Position numbers and translations under genes: made by a program. The notes beneath the pieces were generated by a model, which made no database searches, was not told the DNA's origin, and saw only the letters and a program-made list of their open reading frames with translations. Below, one piece after another: positions 1 through 8,880 of a stretch of 64,000 bases of DNA (its first letter is position 1; the number at the start of each line of letters is the position of its first letter). Origin of the DNA: Gemmatimonadota bacterium. Lineage in GTDB: Bacteria > Gemmatimonadota > Gemmatimonadetes > Longimicrobiales > Gaopeijiaceae. The DNA lies in assembly GCA_007121555.1 (NCBI GenBank), contig SKKH01000044.1, positions 1 to 64,000 of the forward strand. Reading direction: 5' to 3'.

Positions 1-248
1 CCCGTCCAGACCCGATCCACAGTGGCGCCGGCCATGAGTTCGGCCTCCTTCATGGCCTTCCGGATGGAATCGGTCGTCTCCTCGATGTGGGTCACCACTT
101 CCCGTCGAACCCCGGAGGTTCGGGCCTGTCCCACCCCCAGAATCCTGAGCTCGGGACGCCTCCGGCCTTCGCCCACGAGTTCGGCGATGAGCGCGGAGGT
201 CTTGGTGGCCCCTACATCCAATCCGGCAATGAGACTCGACCGCATCAT
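1..248 (-). CDS. ftsA: Cell division protein FtsA, 5' part only
   Basis: This is the N-terminal 82 or so residues of an actin-like ATPase that tethers FtsZ to the membrane; the gene runs off the left edge. The protein opens with MMRSSLIAGLDVGATKTSAL, the phosphate-1 loop (GLDVGxTKT) of the FtsA/actin fold, and continues with an FtsA-like 1A subdomain (LRILGVGQARTSGVRR, then EVVTHIEETTDSIRKAM). The ATG at 248-246 overlaps the ftsQ stop (ATGA), as at other junctions of this cluster, which supports the start. Position directly after ftsQ is the usual dcw order, and ftsZ is expected just outside the window. The C-terminal membrane helix cannot be checked. Confidence 0.9.
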   Translation of the reverse strand, partial: MMRSSLIAGLDVGATKTSALIAELVGEGRRRPELRILGVGQARTSGVRREVVTHIEETTDSIRKAMKEAELMAGATVDRVWT

Positions 249-994
249 CGGCTTCCATTGGGAGTAGCGAAACGAATTACGACCTGATCCTCGTACCTCA
301 GATCCACGACCTGGGGTGGGCCCTCAGCACTGCGCTCCAGGGCATCCTCAAGTACGCGCAGACCCTCCCGGAGGCGAGCTCCGGATACAGGAGGACGATA
401 CCGCATCGTGACCCTGGGATCTCCGAGGTGCATGAGTACGTCACCCCATGAATCCACCGCCAGTTCGGATGCCGTGGCGAGGAGGCCCGGATCCACCTCG
501 GCCAGTCGGTCCACCTCGCGGGACAGGAGTCGGATCTGGGAGGGAGTCAGCTCCACGCCAGCGTCCCATGGCGCCCGAAAGGGCTCGAGGAGGGGAAGGT
601 CGAGGCGATACCGGGTCGGATCGATGGGCAGGGCCCTCCCATCGCGGTCCACCGGAACCAGAATCGGGGTCCCGAGAAGGGCTACGGGCTCCCGCTCCGT
701 GATTCGGACCCTCAAGGTACCGGGAAGGCCTCGTTCCACCCGAGCGTCTTCGACGAGGGCATGCCGGCGGACCCGGCTGGCCAGGACTTCCAGATCACTC
801 CACACCGAGGTCGAGGGCGTCAGGGCGAGCATGGCTTCCACCTCCCCCGCCGTGAGGTATCTCTGACCCTCCACCTCCACCGTATCCACCCAGAAGAACT
901 CCGAGTCGGCCAGAAGCTCGGGAGCCGTCGTGGCACCGAGAGCGATGACCATGGTTACCAGAACCAGCAGGAGGACCTTCATACCCTTACGCAT
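245..994 (-). CDS. ftsQ: Cell division protein FtsQ/DivIB
   Basis: A 249-residue bitopic divisome protein. It has a short cytoplasmic start (MRKGMK), one membrane helix at about residues 6-26, then a POTRA-type domain (FFWVDTVEVEGQRYLTAGEV) and an FtsQ domain containing LRVRITEREPVALLG. FtsQ links FtsL/FtsB to the rest of the divisome in the periplasm. The start at 994 overlaps the murC stop by 8 bases and has a GGAGG five bases upstream, better than the internal Met at residue 5. The low sequence conservation of FtsQ is offset here by its position between murC and ftsA. Confidence 0.9.
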   Translation of the reverse strand: MRKGMKVLLLVLVTMVIALGATTAPELLADSEFFWVDTVEVEGQRYLTAGEVEAMLALTPSTSVWSDLEVLASRVRRHALVEDARVERGLPGTLRVRITEREPVALLGTPILVPVDRDGRALPIDPTRYRLDLPLLEPFRAPWDAGVELTPSQIRLLSREVDRLAEVDPGLLATASELAVDSWGDVLMHLGDPRVTMRYRPPVSGARLREGLRVLEDALERSAEGPPQVVDLRYEDQVVIRFATPNGSR

Positions 995-2399
995 GTGGCC
1001 CTCCCGTGTTCAGAATCTCCACGAGTCGCGGCCCCACCTCGGAGATCGACCCTGCGCCCATGAAAAGGCAGACATCGCCGGGAGCGAGCTCTCGAGAGAG
1101 GGCACGGTGCAGCGACTCGAGTGCCGTGTGAAGCTGCACCGAGGGAGCGCCGGCCTCCTCGGCGGAGCGGGCCACCAGCGCCCCATCCACCCCATCGATG
1201 GGCTTCTCCCGGGCGGGATAGATCTCCGTGACCCAGACCCGGTCGGCCAGAGCCAGGGCCTCGCCGAACTCACGGGCGAAATCCCTCGTCCGGCTGTAGA
1301 GATGGGGCTGGAACACCGCGACCAGACGGCGCGTGGGGAAGGAGGATCGGGCCGCCTCCAGCGCCGCCCTCAACTCGGTGGGATGGTGGGCGTAGTCGTC
1401 CACGATCCGGATCCCGCGAGGTTCGCCCAGGGTCTGGAACCGTCTCCGTACTCCGGAGAAGGCAGCGAGTCCCGTCCGGATGGCGTCCCAATCCACCTCC
1501 ATGGATCGGGCCAGCGCCGCGGCTCCCAGGGCGTTCCTGGCATTATGGATCCCAGGGATTCCCACCTGGAGGTGACCTCGGTCAACGCCCACTTCCCATA
1601 CCCGGAACCGGGAACCGTCCGCACGGCTTTCCAACGCCTCTCCACGAATCACACTGCCCGCTTGGAACCCGTAGCTGACCGGAGTCAGGCCTGTACCCTG
1701 AAGCATTGAGCCCGCGCCCGGATCGTCGGCACAGGCCACCACCGTACCCCCCGTGACCACCCCTCGGAGGAATTCGCGAAATCCCTCCCGGACGCCGTCG
1801 GCGCTCCCGTAGATGTCCAGGTGGTCGGCCTCCACGTTGGTGATCAGGGCGAACCGGGGTCGAAGCTGGAGGAAGGAACGATCGTATTCGTCCGCCTCCA
1901 CGACGAAGAGCTCCCCGCCGCCCGGATGCAGGTGGCCACCCCATCCCGCGACCTCCCCCCCCACGAAGCCGGTGGGCTCCAGCCCCGCGGCCTCGAGCAC
2001 ATGGGTGACCATGGCCGTGGTGGTGGTCTTCCCGTGGGTTCCCGCCACTGCGACGACCTGCCCCCGATTCACCCATGCCCCCAGGGCCTCCGCTCGCTTG
2101 AGGACCGGAATCCCGGCCGCCCTCGCCGCCTGGATCTCGGGATGGTCGGACGGAACCGCGGACGAGACCACGAGACCTCCGACCCCCTCCAGGTGACCAG
2201 GGTCATGACCCCGATGGACCCGAGCTCCCATCCGCTCCAACGTCCGGATGGAGTCTCCGGGCTGAAGGTCACACCCGGTCACGCGAGACCCACCCCGCAG
2301 GAAGGCTTCGGCCAGAGCGCACATTCCTGCGCCTCCCACCCCCATGAAGTGGATGGGACGGGGGTCGTCCACGGCCCAGGGGAGGGACGGGGCGTTCAC
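987..2399 (-). CDS. murC: UDP-N-acetylmuramate--L-alanine ligase MurC
   Basis: A 470-residue cytoplasmic Mur ligase that adds L-Ala to UDP-MurNAc. The N-terminal Rossmann domain shows HFMGVGGAGMCALAEAF at about residues 16-32; the P-loop is AGTHGKTTTTAMVTHVLEA, and the central domain carries VVEADEYDRSFL and ITNVEADHLDIYG. The C-terminal domain has VDDYAHHPTEL, typical of MurC. The start is a GTG at 2399-2397 that overlaps the murG stop (GTGA); the same frame stays open far upstream across murG, but that part is only the antiparallel composition of a high-GC gene. Placed between murG and ftsQ, as in many dcw clusters; no murB or ddl lies next to it. Confidence 0.95.
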   Translation of the reverse strand: MNAPSLPWAVDDPRPIHFMGVGGAGMCALAEAFLRGGSRVTGCDLQPGDSIRTLERMGARVHRGHDPGHLEGVGGLVVSSAVPSDHPEIQAARAAGIPVLKRAEALGAWVNRGQVVAVAGTHGKTTTTAMVTHVLEAAGLEPTGFVGGEVAGWGGHLHPGGGELFVVEADEYDRSFLQLRPRFALITNVEADHLDIYGSADGVREGFREFLRGVVTGGTVVACADDPGAGSMLQGTGLTPVSYGFQAGSVIRGEALESRADGSRFRVWEVGVDRGHLQVGIPGIHNARNALGAAALARSMEVDWDAIRTGLAAFSGVRRRFQTLGEPRGIRIVDDYAHHPTELRAALEAARSSFPTRRLVAVFQPHLYSRTRDFAREFGEALALADRVWVTEIYPAREKPIDGVDGALVARSAEEAGAPSVQLHTALESLHRALSRELAPGDVCLFMGAGSISEVGPRLVEILNTGGPHA

Positions 2400-3628
2400 G
2401 ACGCCTCCTCGGTCTGCGAGGGACCCATCTGAGTCGTCTCGGGGGTGGCGGTATCCGGGGCCGATGCCATCCCTCGGGGAGGAGGGGGAAGGAGGGCGGC
2501 GAGCTCCTCGGCTATCTCCCGGGCCGCATGGGGACGGCCTCGATCCCGGGCCCGGCGCGCCATCGCTTCTCTCGCCCGGGGATCCCGGGCCAGCGCCGTA
2601 ACACGCTCCCAGAGCAATCCCCGATCCAGAGTGTCCTCCTCCACGACCTCGGCGGCTCCGGCTTCGACGAGTGCGTGGGCGTTCGCCCGCTGATGATCGG
2701 CCGCCGCAGTGGGCAGGGGGACCAGGAGGGATGGAAGACCCCAGGCCTGGAATTCCGAGGTCGCCATGGCGCCGGCCCGGCTGACCGCCAGATCCGCCAG
2801 ACCCAGGGCGGAGCTCATCTCGTGGATGTACCCGACGGGTCGCACCCAGCCCGGCGATCCCAGCTCCGCCAGGGACGCCCGGATGTTCTGCACGTGACTC
2901 GGTCCCGTGGACCAGAGCAGCTGGAATCCGGGGTCGGAGGGGTTCGCACGAGACTGGGCTTCGATCCCCCTCAGGACCGCATCGTTGAGGGCCAGGGATC
3001 CCTGGCTTCCTCCCACCACCAGGATCACCGGTCGACCTGGATCCATGTCGAAGTGGCGCGCGGCCTCCTTCCGCTCCACCGCGCTCGGCGTCTGTACGGG
3101 ATTCCCCGACACCCGAGCGCGGGACCGGGCTCTGCGAGGGAGGTGGGCCCTGGCCTCCGGAAATGCCAGGTGAATCTGCCGACAGAATCTGGAGAGCACA
3201 CGGGTCGTGAGCCCGGGCACCGAGTTCTGCTCCTGGAGCACCAGCTTCACCCCCGTGAGGATCGCCATGATCCCAGCCGGTCCTCCGGCGTAGCCTCCCG
3301 TCACGACGACGAGCTCCGGGCGTCGCTCCCGAAAGAGTCCGCCGAGGAGGACCAGGGAACGGGCCAGGCCCCGGAGCACCGCGAGATTCGTCGCCAGTTG
3401 GGCCAGGACGCCCCCCCTCCGGAATCCCTCCACGGGAAGGAGGTGGTGGTCCACGCCTCGCCGAGGAAGAACCCGGGCCTCGATCCCGCGGCGCGCTCCG
3501 ACGAAAACGGCCTGCACATCGGGGCGAAGCGCCTCCAACGCGCCCGCAACCGCCAGCGCCGGGTAGAGGTGCCCCCCGGTCCCTCCTCCCGAGAAGATCA
3601 CAGTGGGTCCGCCGGAACGCTTCGTCAT
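2396..3628 (-). CDS. murG: UDP-GlcNAc:undecaprenyl-PP-MurNAc-pentapeptide transferase MurG
   Basis: A 410-residue peripheral membrane glycosyltransferase (GT28) that makes lipid II from lipid I. The N-terminal glycine-rich loop VIFSGGGTGGHLYPALAVA is the family signature. The C-terminal donor-binding half contains VVGGSQGSLALNDAV and later RAGAMATSEFQAWGLPSLLVPLP. The ATG at 3628 overlaps the ftsW stop as ATGA, and the reading frame upstream of it has no family similarity. The last roughly 30 residues (PPPPRGMASAPDTATPETTQ) are a low-complexity tail beyond the usual MurG end. Length is slightly above the common 350-370 residues for that reason. Confidence 0.95.
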   Translation of the reverse strand: MTKRSGGPTVIFSGGGTGGHLYPALAVAGALEALRPDVQAVFVGARRGIEARVLPRRGVDHHLLPVEGFRRGGVLAQLATNLAVLRGLARSLVLLGGLFRERRPELVVVTGGYAGGPAGIMAILTGVKLVLQEQNSVPGLTTRVLSRFCRQIHLAFPEARAHLPRRARSRARVSGNPVQTPSAVERKEAARHFDMDPGRPVILVVGGSQGSLALNDAVLRGIEAQSRANPSDPGFQLLWSTGPSHVQNIRASLAELGSPGWVRPVGYIHEMSSALGLADLAVSRAGAMATSEFQAWGLPSLLVPLPTAAADHQRANAHALVEAGAAEVVEEDTLDRGLLWERVTALARDPRAREAMARRARDRGRPHAAREIAEELAALLPPPPRGMASAPDTATPETTQMGPSQTEEAS

Positions 3629-4842
3629 GCGCCGACTCCCATGGCGGACCGGATCCGCGACCCGGTCCCGGACCCCGCTCGCGCAAGGTCCACGGACCCC
3701 CGGGCCACGGCCAACAGGATTCCCACGCCGATGAGGATGACGAGGAGGTTGGAACGACCGTACGAGACCAGGGGAAGCGGGAGCCCCGTGGGCGGGAGCA
3801 GCCCCAACCCCACCCCCATGTGGAGCACGGCATGGAGGGCGATGAGGTTGGTGATCCCGATGGCCAGGAGCTGACCGAAGAGGTCCGGCGCACTGCGAGC
3901 GATCCGGAACCCCACCACCACGATGAGGAGGAAGGCCACGATCAGGAACCCCGCTCCGAGTAGTCCCCACTCCTCACCGATCATGGAGAAGATGAAGTCG
4001 TTGTGGGGCTCGGGAAGGAACCCGAACTTCTGCCGACCCTCACCGAATCCCACACCCAGGGCTCCCCCGGACCCCAGCGCCACCAGCGACTGATGCGCCT
4101 GATACCCTGCCGCCGCGGCGTGGCCGGCCACATCCTGGAAGGCCAGCATTCGGTCCTGCCGGAAGCCTGTGCCGAGCTGGGCCAGGGCCAGGGGAGCCAG
4201 AAGAATGGAGAGAAACACGAAGTGACCGATCCGGGCCCCGGCCGCGAACACGACCAGGGCGCCAAGCATGCCGATGACGAAGGCGGTGGAAAGGTCGGGC
4301 TGAAGGAGGACCGGGATCAGGATCAAGCCCCAGATGAGGAGGAAGGGCAGGAGCCCGCGAGAGAGGCTACGGAAGGCGTCCTGCTTCTTCACCGCGATGT
4401 GCGCGGTCCAGATGATCACCGCCAGTTTCGCGAACTCGGAGGGCTGAATGGTCACGCCCATGTCCAGCCACCGACGGGCCCCGTTGATCTCCGGCGCCAG
4501 CTCCCCGGTCCAGGGAAGGATCATGAAGACCAGGACGAGCCAGCTCCCGGCCACCAGAGGCCACGCAAGCGCCCGCCACCAGCCATAAGGCACGCGGGAG
4601 GCCGCCACCATGAGGATGAGCCCCCCAGCCGCTCCGGCGGTCTGTCGGAGCACGTAGTACGTGTCGGGAAGCCCCTGGCGCTGGGCCAGGAACGCCGAGG
4701 CGGAGTAGAGATTCACCAATCCGAAGCAGAGGATCAGGAGGGTGGCTCCCACGAGGACGGCCGGCTCCCATCCCGAAGGAAGCCCACTCTCCGCCGGCGG
4801 CGGGGATCCGGTGGGGGCCACATCGACCCGGGGCGGACTCAC
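3625..4842 (-). CDS. ftsW: SEDS peptidoglycan polymerase FtsW
   Basis: A 405-residue multi-pass membrane protein of the SEDS family, the septal glycan polymerase that works with FtsI. Signature segments visible are ARRWLDMGVTIQPSEFAKL, GFGEGRQKFGFLPEPHNDFIF (holding the Asp equivalent to the catalytic residue of the family) and LLPPTGLPLPLVSYG near the C-terminus. About ten hydrophobic segments can be counted after a 25-residue proline-rich cytoplasmic start. The start at 4842 overlaps the murD stop by four bases (ATGA). Its place between murD and murG identifies it as FtsW rather than RodA. Confidence 0.95.
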   Translation of the reverse strand: MSPPRVDVAPTGSPPPAESGLPSGWEPAVLVGATLLILCFGLVNLYSASAFLAQRQGLPDTYYVLRQTAGAAGGLILMVAASRVPYGWWRALAWPLVAGSWLVLVFMILPWTGELAPEINGARRWLDMGVTIQPSEFAKLAVIIWTAHIAVKKQDAFRSLSRGLLPFLLIWGLILIPVLLQPDLSTAFVIGMLGALVVFAAGARIGHFVFLSILLAPLALAQLGTGFRQDRMLAFQDVAGHAAAAGYQAHQSLVALGSGGALGVGFGEGRQKFGFLPEPHNDFIFSMIGEEWGLLGAGFLIVAFLLIVVVGFRIARSAPDLFGQLLAIGITNLIALHAVLHMGVGLGLLPPTGLPLPLVSYGRSNLLVILIGVGILLAVARGSVDLARAGSGTGSRIRSAMGVGA

Positions 4843-6353
4843 GATCTCTCCTTCGAGCTGGAATCCTGGGAGCGGGCCCGGGCACGACCGTGAGCGAGTT
4901 CCGCGAAGCGCTCCCCTCGGGCCCGATAGTCCCGAAACTCGTCGAAGGAGGAGCAGGCGGGGGAAAGGAGGAGGACGTCCCCGCTCTGGGCCCGATCTGC
5001 CGCCACCGACACCGCCCGCTCGAACCCGCCGTCGACCCGCAGAAGGGTGAACGGGAAGGTTCCCTCGGCCTTCAACTCGCCTTCTAGGCGAACCGCGGCC
5101 TCCCCATACAGGACCACCACCCGGGCCCGGTTCGCCAGCGGCGCGACCATGGAGCCGAAGGTCTCGCCCTTGTCCTTTCCGCCGAGGAGCACGACTCCGG
5201 GGCGCTTCAGACTCTCCACGGCGCTTCGGGCCGCTTCCACGTTGGTGGCCTTGGAGTCGTTGACCCAGAGCACGCCGTCCAACTCCAGCACCGGCTCCAT
5301 CCGGTGGGGGAGAGGCTTGAAGCTGGCCAGCCCCTTCCCGATCGAGTCGACCGAGACCCCCGCCAGAGAGGCGGTCAGGGCGGCGGCCAGGGCGTTCATC
5401 ACATTGTGGTCTCCCAGCAGGGAGAGCCCGTCGACCTGTCCTACCGACACCTCACGGCCCGATGCCAGGCGCAGGGTCAGCTCCCGACCGACGAGGAAGG
5501 CCCCCGCGTCGGGGGTGGACCCCGGGTCCCGTTCCCCGGAGTCGACCGAGGAGGGTCCGCCAGGCTCATCCCGATCCGATGGATGCGCCCTGCCGTCTTC
5601 TCTGACCGGCAGGGTGTCGGACACGTCCAGCGCGAAGTAACACCGGCGTCCGGGCGCCTGGCCGGGAAGTGCCCGGACCGCGTCCATCCCACCGTTGAGC
5701 ACCCAGAGGCTCTCTGGGTTCGCATTCAGGAAGAGTCGCTTCTTGTCGGCGTAATAGCTTGCCAGGTCCGGATAGCGGTCCAGATGATCCGGAGCAAGCG
5801 AGGTGACCATACCGATGTCGGGTGTCAGCTCCTGGACCCCGGCGAGCTGGAAGGAGCTCAGCTCCAGGACGTACCACTCGGGAGGAGGATCCAGGAGGGC
5901 CAGCGCCGACGCGGCAGGCGCCAACTCCTCTCCCACGTTTCCCCCCAGGGCGGCGCGCAACCCTCCTGAGTTGAGGAGATGGGCCACGAGTGCGGCGGTG
6001 GTCGTCTTCCCGTTGGTCCCGGTGATGGCGATCAGTGAACCCTGGTAGAACCGTGCGGCAAACTCGGGCTCGGTGATCCAGGGCCACCCACCCTCATCGA
6101 GGTGACGGAGGACCGGAGAGTCCGGGGGGATTCCTGGAGATACCACAACCACCCCGGCCGTCTCGATCCGGGCCAGGTCGTGGGAGCCCAGCTCGACCCG
6201 GGCTCCCAGCTCTCGTAGCCCTCGTGCACGCTCCTGAGTCGCGGAGTCGGTGCGCAGTTCTGACACATAGACGTCATCTCCTTTGCTCAGGGCCAACCGC
6301 GCCGCGGCATCTCCGCTGGCGCCCAGCCCGAGGATGGCCACGCCCGCCTTCAT
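4839..6353 (-). CDS. murD: UDP-N-acetylmuramoylalanine--D-glutamate ligase MurD
   Basis: A 504-residue cytoplasmic Mur ligase adding D-Glu. The N-terminal domain starts MKAGVAILGLGASGDAAARL, the ATP loop is AITGTNGKTTTAALVAHLL, and the central domain has LAPDHLDRYPDLASYYADKK; the C-terminal domain shows VNDSKATNVEAARSAVES and LLGGKDKG, both MurD hallmarks. The protein is about 50 residues longer than the common form because of an insert near residues 265-300 rich in Asp, Gly and Pro (HPSDRDEPGGPSSVDSGER). The ATG at 6353 overlaps the mraY stop. Confidence 0.95.
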   Translation of the reverse strand: MKAGVAILGLGASGDAAARLALSKGDDVYVSELRTDSATQERARGLRELGARVELGSHDLARIETAGVVVVSPGIPPDSPVLRHLDEGGWPWITEPEFAARFYQGSLIAITGTNGKTTTAALVAHLLNSGGLRAALGGNVGEELAPAASALALLDPPPEWYVLELSSFQLAGVQELTPDIGMVTSLAPDHLDRYPDLASYYADKKRLFLNANPESLWVLNGGMDAVRALPGQAPGRRCYFALDVSDTLPVREDGRAHPSDRDEPGGPSSVDSGERDPGSTPDAGAFLVGRELTLRLASGREVSVGQVDGLSLLGDHNVMNALAAALTASLAGVSVDSIGKGLASFKPLPHRMEPVLELDGVLWVNDSKATNVEAARSAVESLKRPGVVLLGGKDKGETFGSMVAPLANRARVVVLYGEAAVRLEGELKAEGTFPFTLLRVDGGFERAVSVAADRAQSGDVLLLSPACSSFDEFRDYRARGERFAELAHGRARARSQDSSSKERS

Positions 6354-7456
6354 CGGATCTTCAGAGTGCTGAAGGCGAGCATGGCGAAGAGGATCCCGAG
6401 GATCCAGAAGCGGATCACGACCCGGGTCTCGGGCCATCCCAGCTTCTCGAAGTGGTGATGGATGGGAGCCATGAGGAAGATCCTCCGCCCCTGGCCGAAG
6501 CGACGGCTGGTGTACTTGAACCAGCTCACCTGCAGCATCACGGAGAGGGCCTCGAGGACGAAGACTCCTCCCACGATGAGGAGGAGGAACTCGGCCTTGA
6601 GGAGGATGGCCATCACAGCGAGCCCCCCACCGAGCGCGAGGGAGCCGGTATCTCCCATGAAGACTTCGGCCGGGGGAGCGTTGTACCAGAGGAAACCCAC
6701 CGCCCCTCCCGCCAGCGCCGCGGCCACTACCGCCAACTCCCCGGCACCCGGGAGATACAGGAGACCCAGGTAGGCCGAGGTATCCACGCGGCCGATCAGG
6801 TAGGCGAAGACCCCGAAGGTCACCAGGGCGATGGCACACAGTCCTGCGGCGAGCCCATCCAGGCCGTCGGTGAGGTTCACCGCGTTGGACGAGCCGGAGA
6901 CCACCAGCGAGACGAATACGACGTACGCCGGGGCCCAGAACACAGCCACCCACTCGTCGAAGAAGGGCACCATGGTCCAGGTGGCCGGCACCGGATGGAT
7001 CGGACTCAACACCAGGAAGAGCCCCAGGCCGATCCCGAAGGAGAGCTGGCCCACCATCTTGTATCGGGCCACGAGTCCCCGGGACCGCCCCTGCACGACC
7101 TTCAGATAATCGTCCATGAAACCGATGGCCCCCATCCACAGCAGGGCCAGGAGGGTCAGGACGACGTACCAGTTCGTGAGCTCGGCCCACAGGAGGCTGG
7201 AGGTGGCCGCCGCAAGGACGATGAGGGTCCCCCCCATCGTCGGAGTCCCGGACTTCTTGAGATGAGTTTCGGGACCGTCCGTGCGGACCACCTGCCCGAC
7301 CCGGAGGTGGCTCAGCCAACGGATCGTGTAGGGACCGGCCACGAAGGCGATGAGGAGGGCCGTCACGACCGCTCCCGCCGACCGGAAGGTCAGATAGGTG
7401 AACAGGTTGAAGATGATGTGAACATCGGCCAGAGGGGGGAGGAGATGATACAGCAT
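6350..7456 (-). CDS. mraY: Phospho-MurNAc-pentapeptide transferase MraY
   Basis: A 368-residue integral membrane enzyme that makes lipid I from UDP-MurNAc-pentapeptide and undecaprenyl phosphate. Signatures: KKSGTPTMGGTLIV, GFMDDYLKVVQGRSRGL with the catalytic Asp pair, NAVNLTDGLDGLAAG, and the cytoplasmic HHHFEKLGW loop. About ten membrane helices are spread over the sequence. The start (MLYHLLPPLADVHIIFNLF) overlaps the murF stop by one base (TGATG). The order murF-mraY-murD is standard. Confidence 0.97.
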   Translation of the reverse strand: MLYHLLPPLADVHIIFNLFTYLTFRSAGAVVTALLIAFVAGPYTIRWLSHLRVGQVVRTDGPETHLKKSGTPTMGGTLIVLAAATSSLLWAELTNWYVVLTLLALLWMGAIGFMDDYLKVVQGRSRGLVARYKMVGQLSFGIGLGLFLVLSPIHPVPATWTMVPFFDEWVAVFWAPAYVVFVSLVVSGSSNAVNLTDGLDGLAAGLCAIALVTFGVFAYLIGRVDTSAYLGLLYLPGAGELAVVAAALAGGAVGFLWYNAPPAEVFMGDTGSLALGGGLAVMAILLKAEFLLLIVGGVFVLEALSVMLQVSWFKYTSRRFGQGRRIFLMAPIHHHFEKLGWPETRVVIRFWILGILFAMLAFSTLKIR

Positions 7457-8880
7457 CAGGCCTCCTCTCCGCTGGAGTCGTCGCCCGAGCCGTCCCCGAC
7501 CGGAGCGAAGGCCGCCTCGAACCGGGGCACCAGCGCTTCCAGTCTCATGCCCCGGGATCCCTTCAGAAGAACCAGCTCCCGGCCCTCGAGCCGGGGACGC
7601 AGTTGGGCCCACACGCTCGCCGTGTCCGGAGCCAGGAGAACTCGATGGTCGTCCTCCAGGTCGAGTTCACGGGCCGCCTCGGAGAAGGCCCCCACCACCA
7701 CGATCAGCTCCAGCGGGCCCTCCAGTGCCTCTTCGAGCACCTCCCTGTGAAGCGAGGGGCTCTGGGCTCCCAGCTCCAGCATGCTTCCCAGGACCGCCAT
7801 CCTGGGACCATCCCAGTTCACCGAAGCCAGGGTCTCGAGGGCCGCTCGAACCGACGGGGGATTCGCGTTGTAGCAGTCCAGGATGAGAGCGAGCCGACCC
7901 AGCCGAAGCCACTCCCCCCGGAGCCGCCCGGGCCTCTGGGCCTCCACTTCGGGAATCGCGGAGTCCAGCGAAACCCCAAGGTGGGTCGAGACCGCCAGGG
8001 CCAGGAGGGTGTTCCGGGCTCCATGTAGGCCGGGCAGCCCTGGCTCGATGGACCGACCCTGGAAGCGGAAGGAGATCCGGCCCGTGCGGTCGGGGCTACC
8101 CAGCTCACCTCGGAGCGAGTCGTCTGCACCCTCGGTGAAGCCGGCCACCTCTACATCCTCTCGGATCTCCCTGGCTCGACGAGGCAGGACCGGGGGGACA
8201 TCGGCGACGATGGCCGGCACGCCGGGACGAAGGTGGGTCAGTAGTGAAAGCTTCTCCTCGATCACCCCATCCAGGCTGCCAAGGCCTTCCAGATGGCTCT
8301 CTCCCACGTTCACCACGAGCCCCAGGTCGGGTTCGGCGATCCGGGCCAGGGTGGCGATCTCCCCGGGTTCGTTGGTTCCCAGCTCCACGATCACGGCCTC
8401 GGCGTCGTCCGGTGCAGCCAGGAGGGTGAGGGGAACGCCGATGCGATTGTTCAGGTTCGCGGAGGTGGCATGGACCCGAAGTGTCGACCCCAATGCGGCC
8501 CGGAGGAGCTCCTTCACCGTCGTCTTCCCCGAGGATCCGGTGAGGGCGACCACGGGGGCACTCAGGGCGCGTCGACGGAATCGGCCGAGCTGCCCGAGCG
8601 CGACCAGAGTATCCGGAACCGGATAGAGGGGGAGGACCTCGAGATCGGCTGTGCCCTCCCGGACCACGGCCCCTGCAGCGCCCTGGCGGGCGGCCTCGGC
8701 CAGGAATTTGTGGCCGTCGAAGGTCGGGCCCTCCAGGGCCACGAAGAGGGCACCAGGATCCAGCGTACGGGTGTCGGTGGACACACCCGTGAAGGAGAGC
8801 TCACGGGGCTCGACGACGTCTTCCAGGCCCAGGGCCCGAAGCACGCCGGCGTCGGTCCAGCGGAAGGGGGTCGACGTCAT
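7456..8880 (-). CDS. murF: UDP-MurNAc-tripeptide--D-alanyl-D-alanine ligase MurF
   Basis: A 474-residue cytoplasmic Mur ligase that adds D-Ala-D-Ala. The N-terminal domain has FTGVSTDTRTLDPGALFVAL, the ATP loop is ALTGSSGKTTVKELLRAAL, and further motifs are EAVIVELGTNEPGEIATLA and LILDCYNANPPSVRAAL, all characteristic of MurF. The last 15 residues are acidic (GDGSGDDSSGEEA). The ATG at 8880 overlaps the murE stop as ATGA. No D-Ala-D-Ala ligase (ddl) is present in this cluster, so the dipeptide must come from a gene elsewhere. Confidence 0.95.
   Translation of the reverse strand: MTSTPFRWTDAGVLRALGLEDVVEPRELSFTGVSTDTRTLDPGALFVALEGPTFDGHKFLAEAARQGAAGAVVREGTADLEVLPLYPVPDTLVALGQLGRFRRRALSAPVVALTGSSGKTTVKELLRAALGSTLRVHATSANLNNRIGVPLTLLAAPDDAEAVIVELGTNEPGEIATLARIAEPDLGLVVNVGESHLEGLGSLDGVIEEKLSLLTHLRPGVPAIVADVPPVLPRRAREIREDVEVAGFTEGADDSLRGELGSPDRTGRISFRFQGRSIEPGLPGLHGARNTLLALAVSTHLGVSLDSAIPEVEAQRPGRLRGEWLRLGRLALILDCYNANPPSVRAALETLASVNWDGPRMAVLGSMLELGAQSPSLHREVLEEALEGPLELIVVVGAFSEAARELDLEDDHRVLLAPDTASVWAQLRPRLEGRELVLLKGSRGMRLEALVPRFEAAFAPVGDGSGDDSSGEEA

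Noticed and set aside
987-3893. A continuous 968-codon frame that would fuse MurC to an upstream protein.
   Set aside because: Only the part from 2399 downward has MurC similarity; the rest is a shadow of murG in another frame, and the GTG at 2399 overlaps the murG stop.
4003-4893. Long plus-strand frames opposite the dcw genes.
   Set aside because: They have no domain similarity, and their composition is explained by the third-position GC bias of the real genes on the minus strand.
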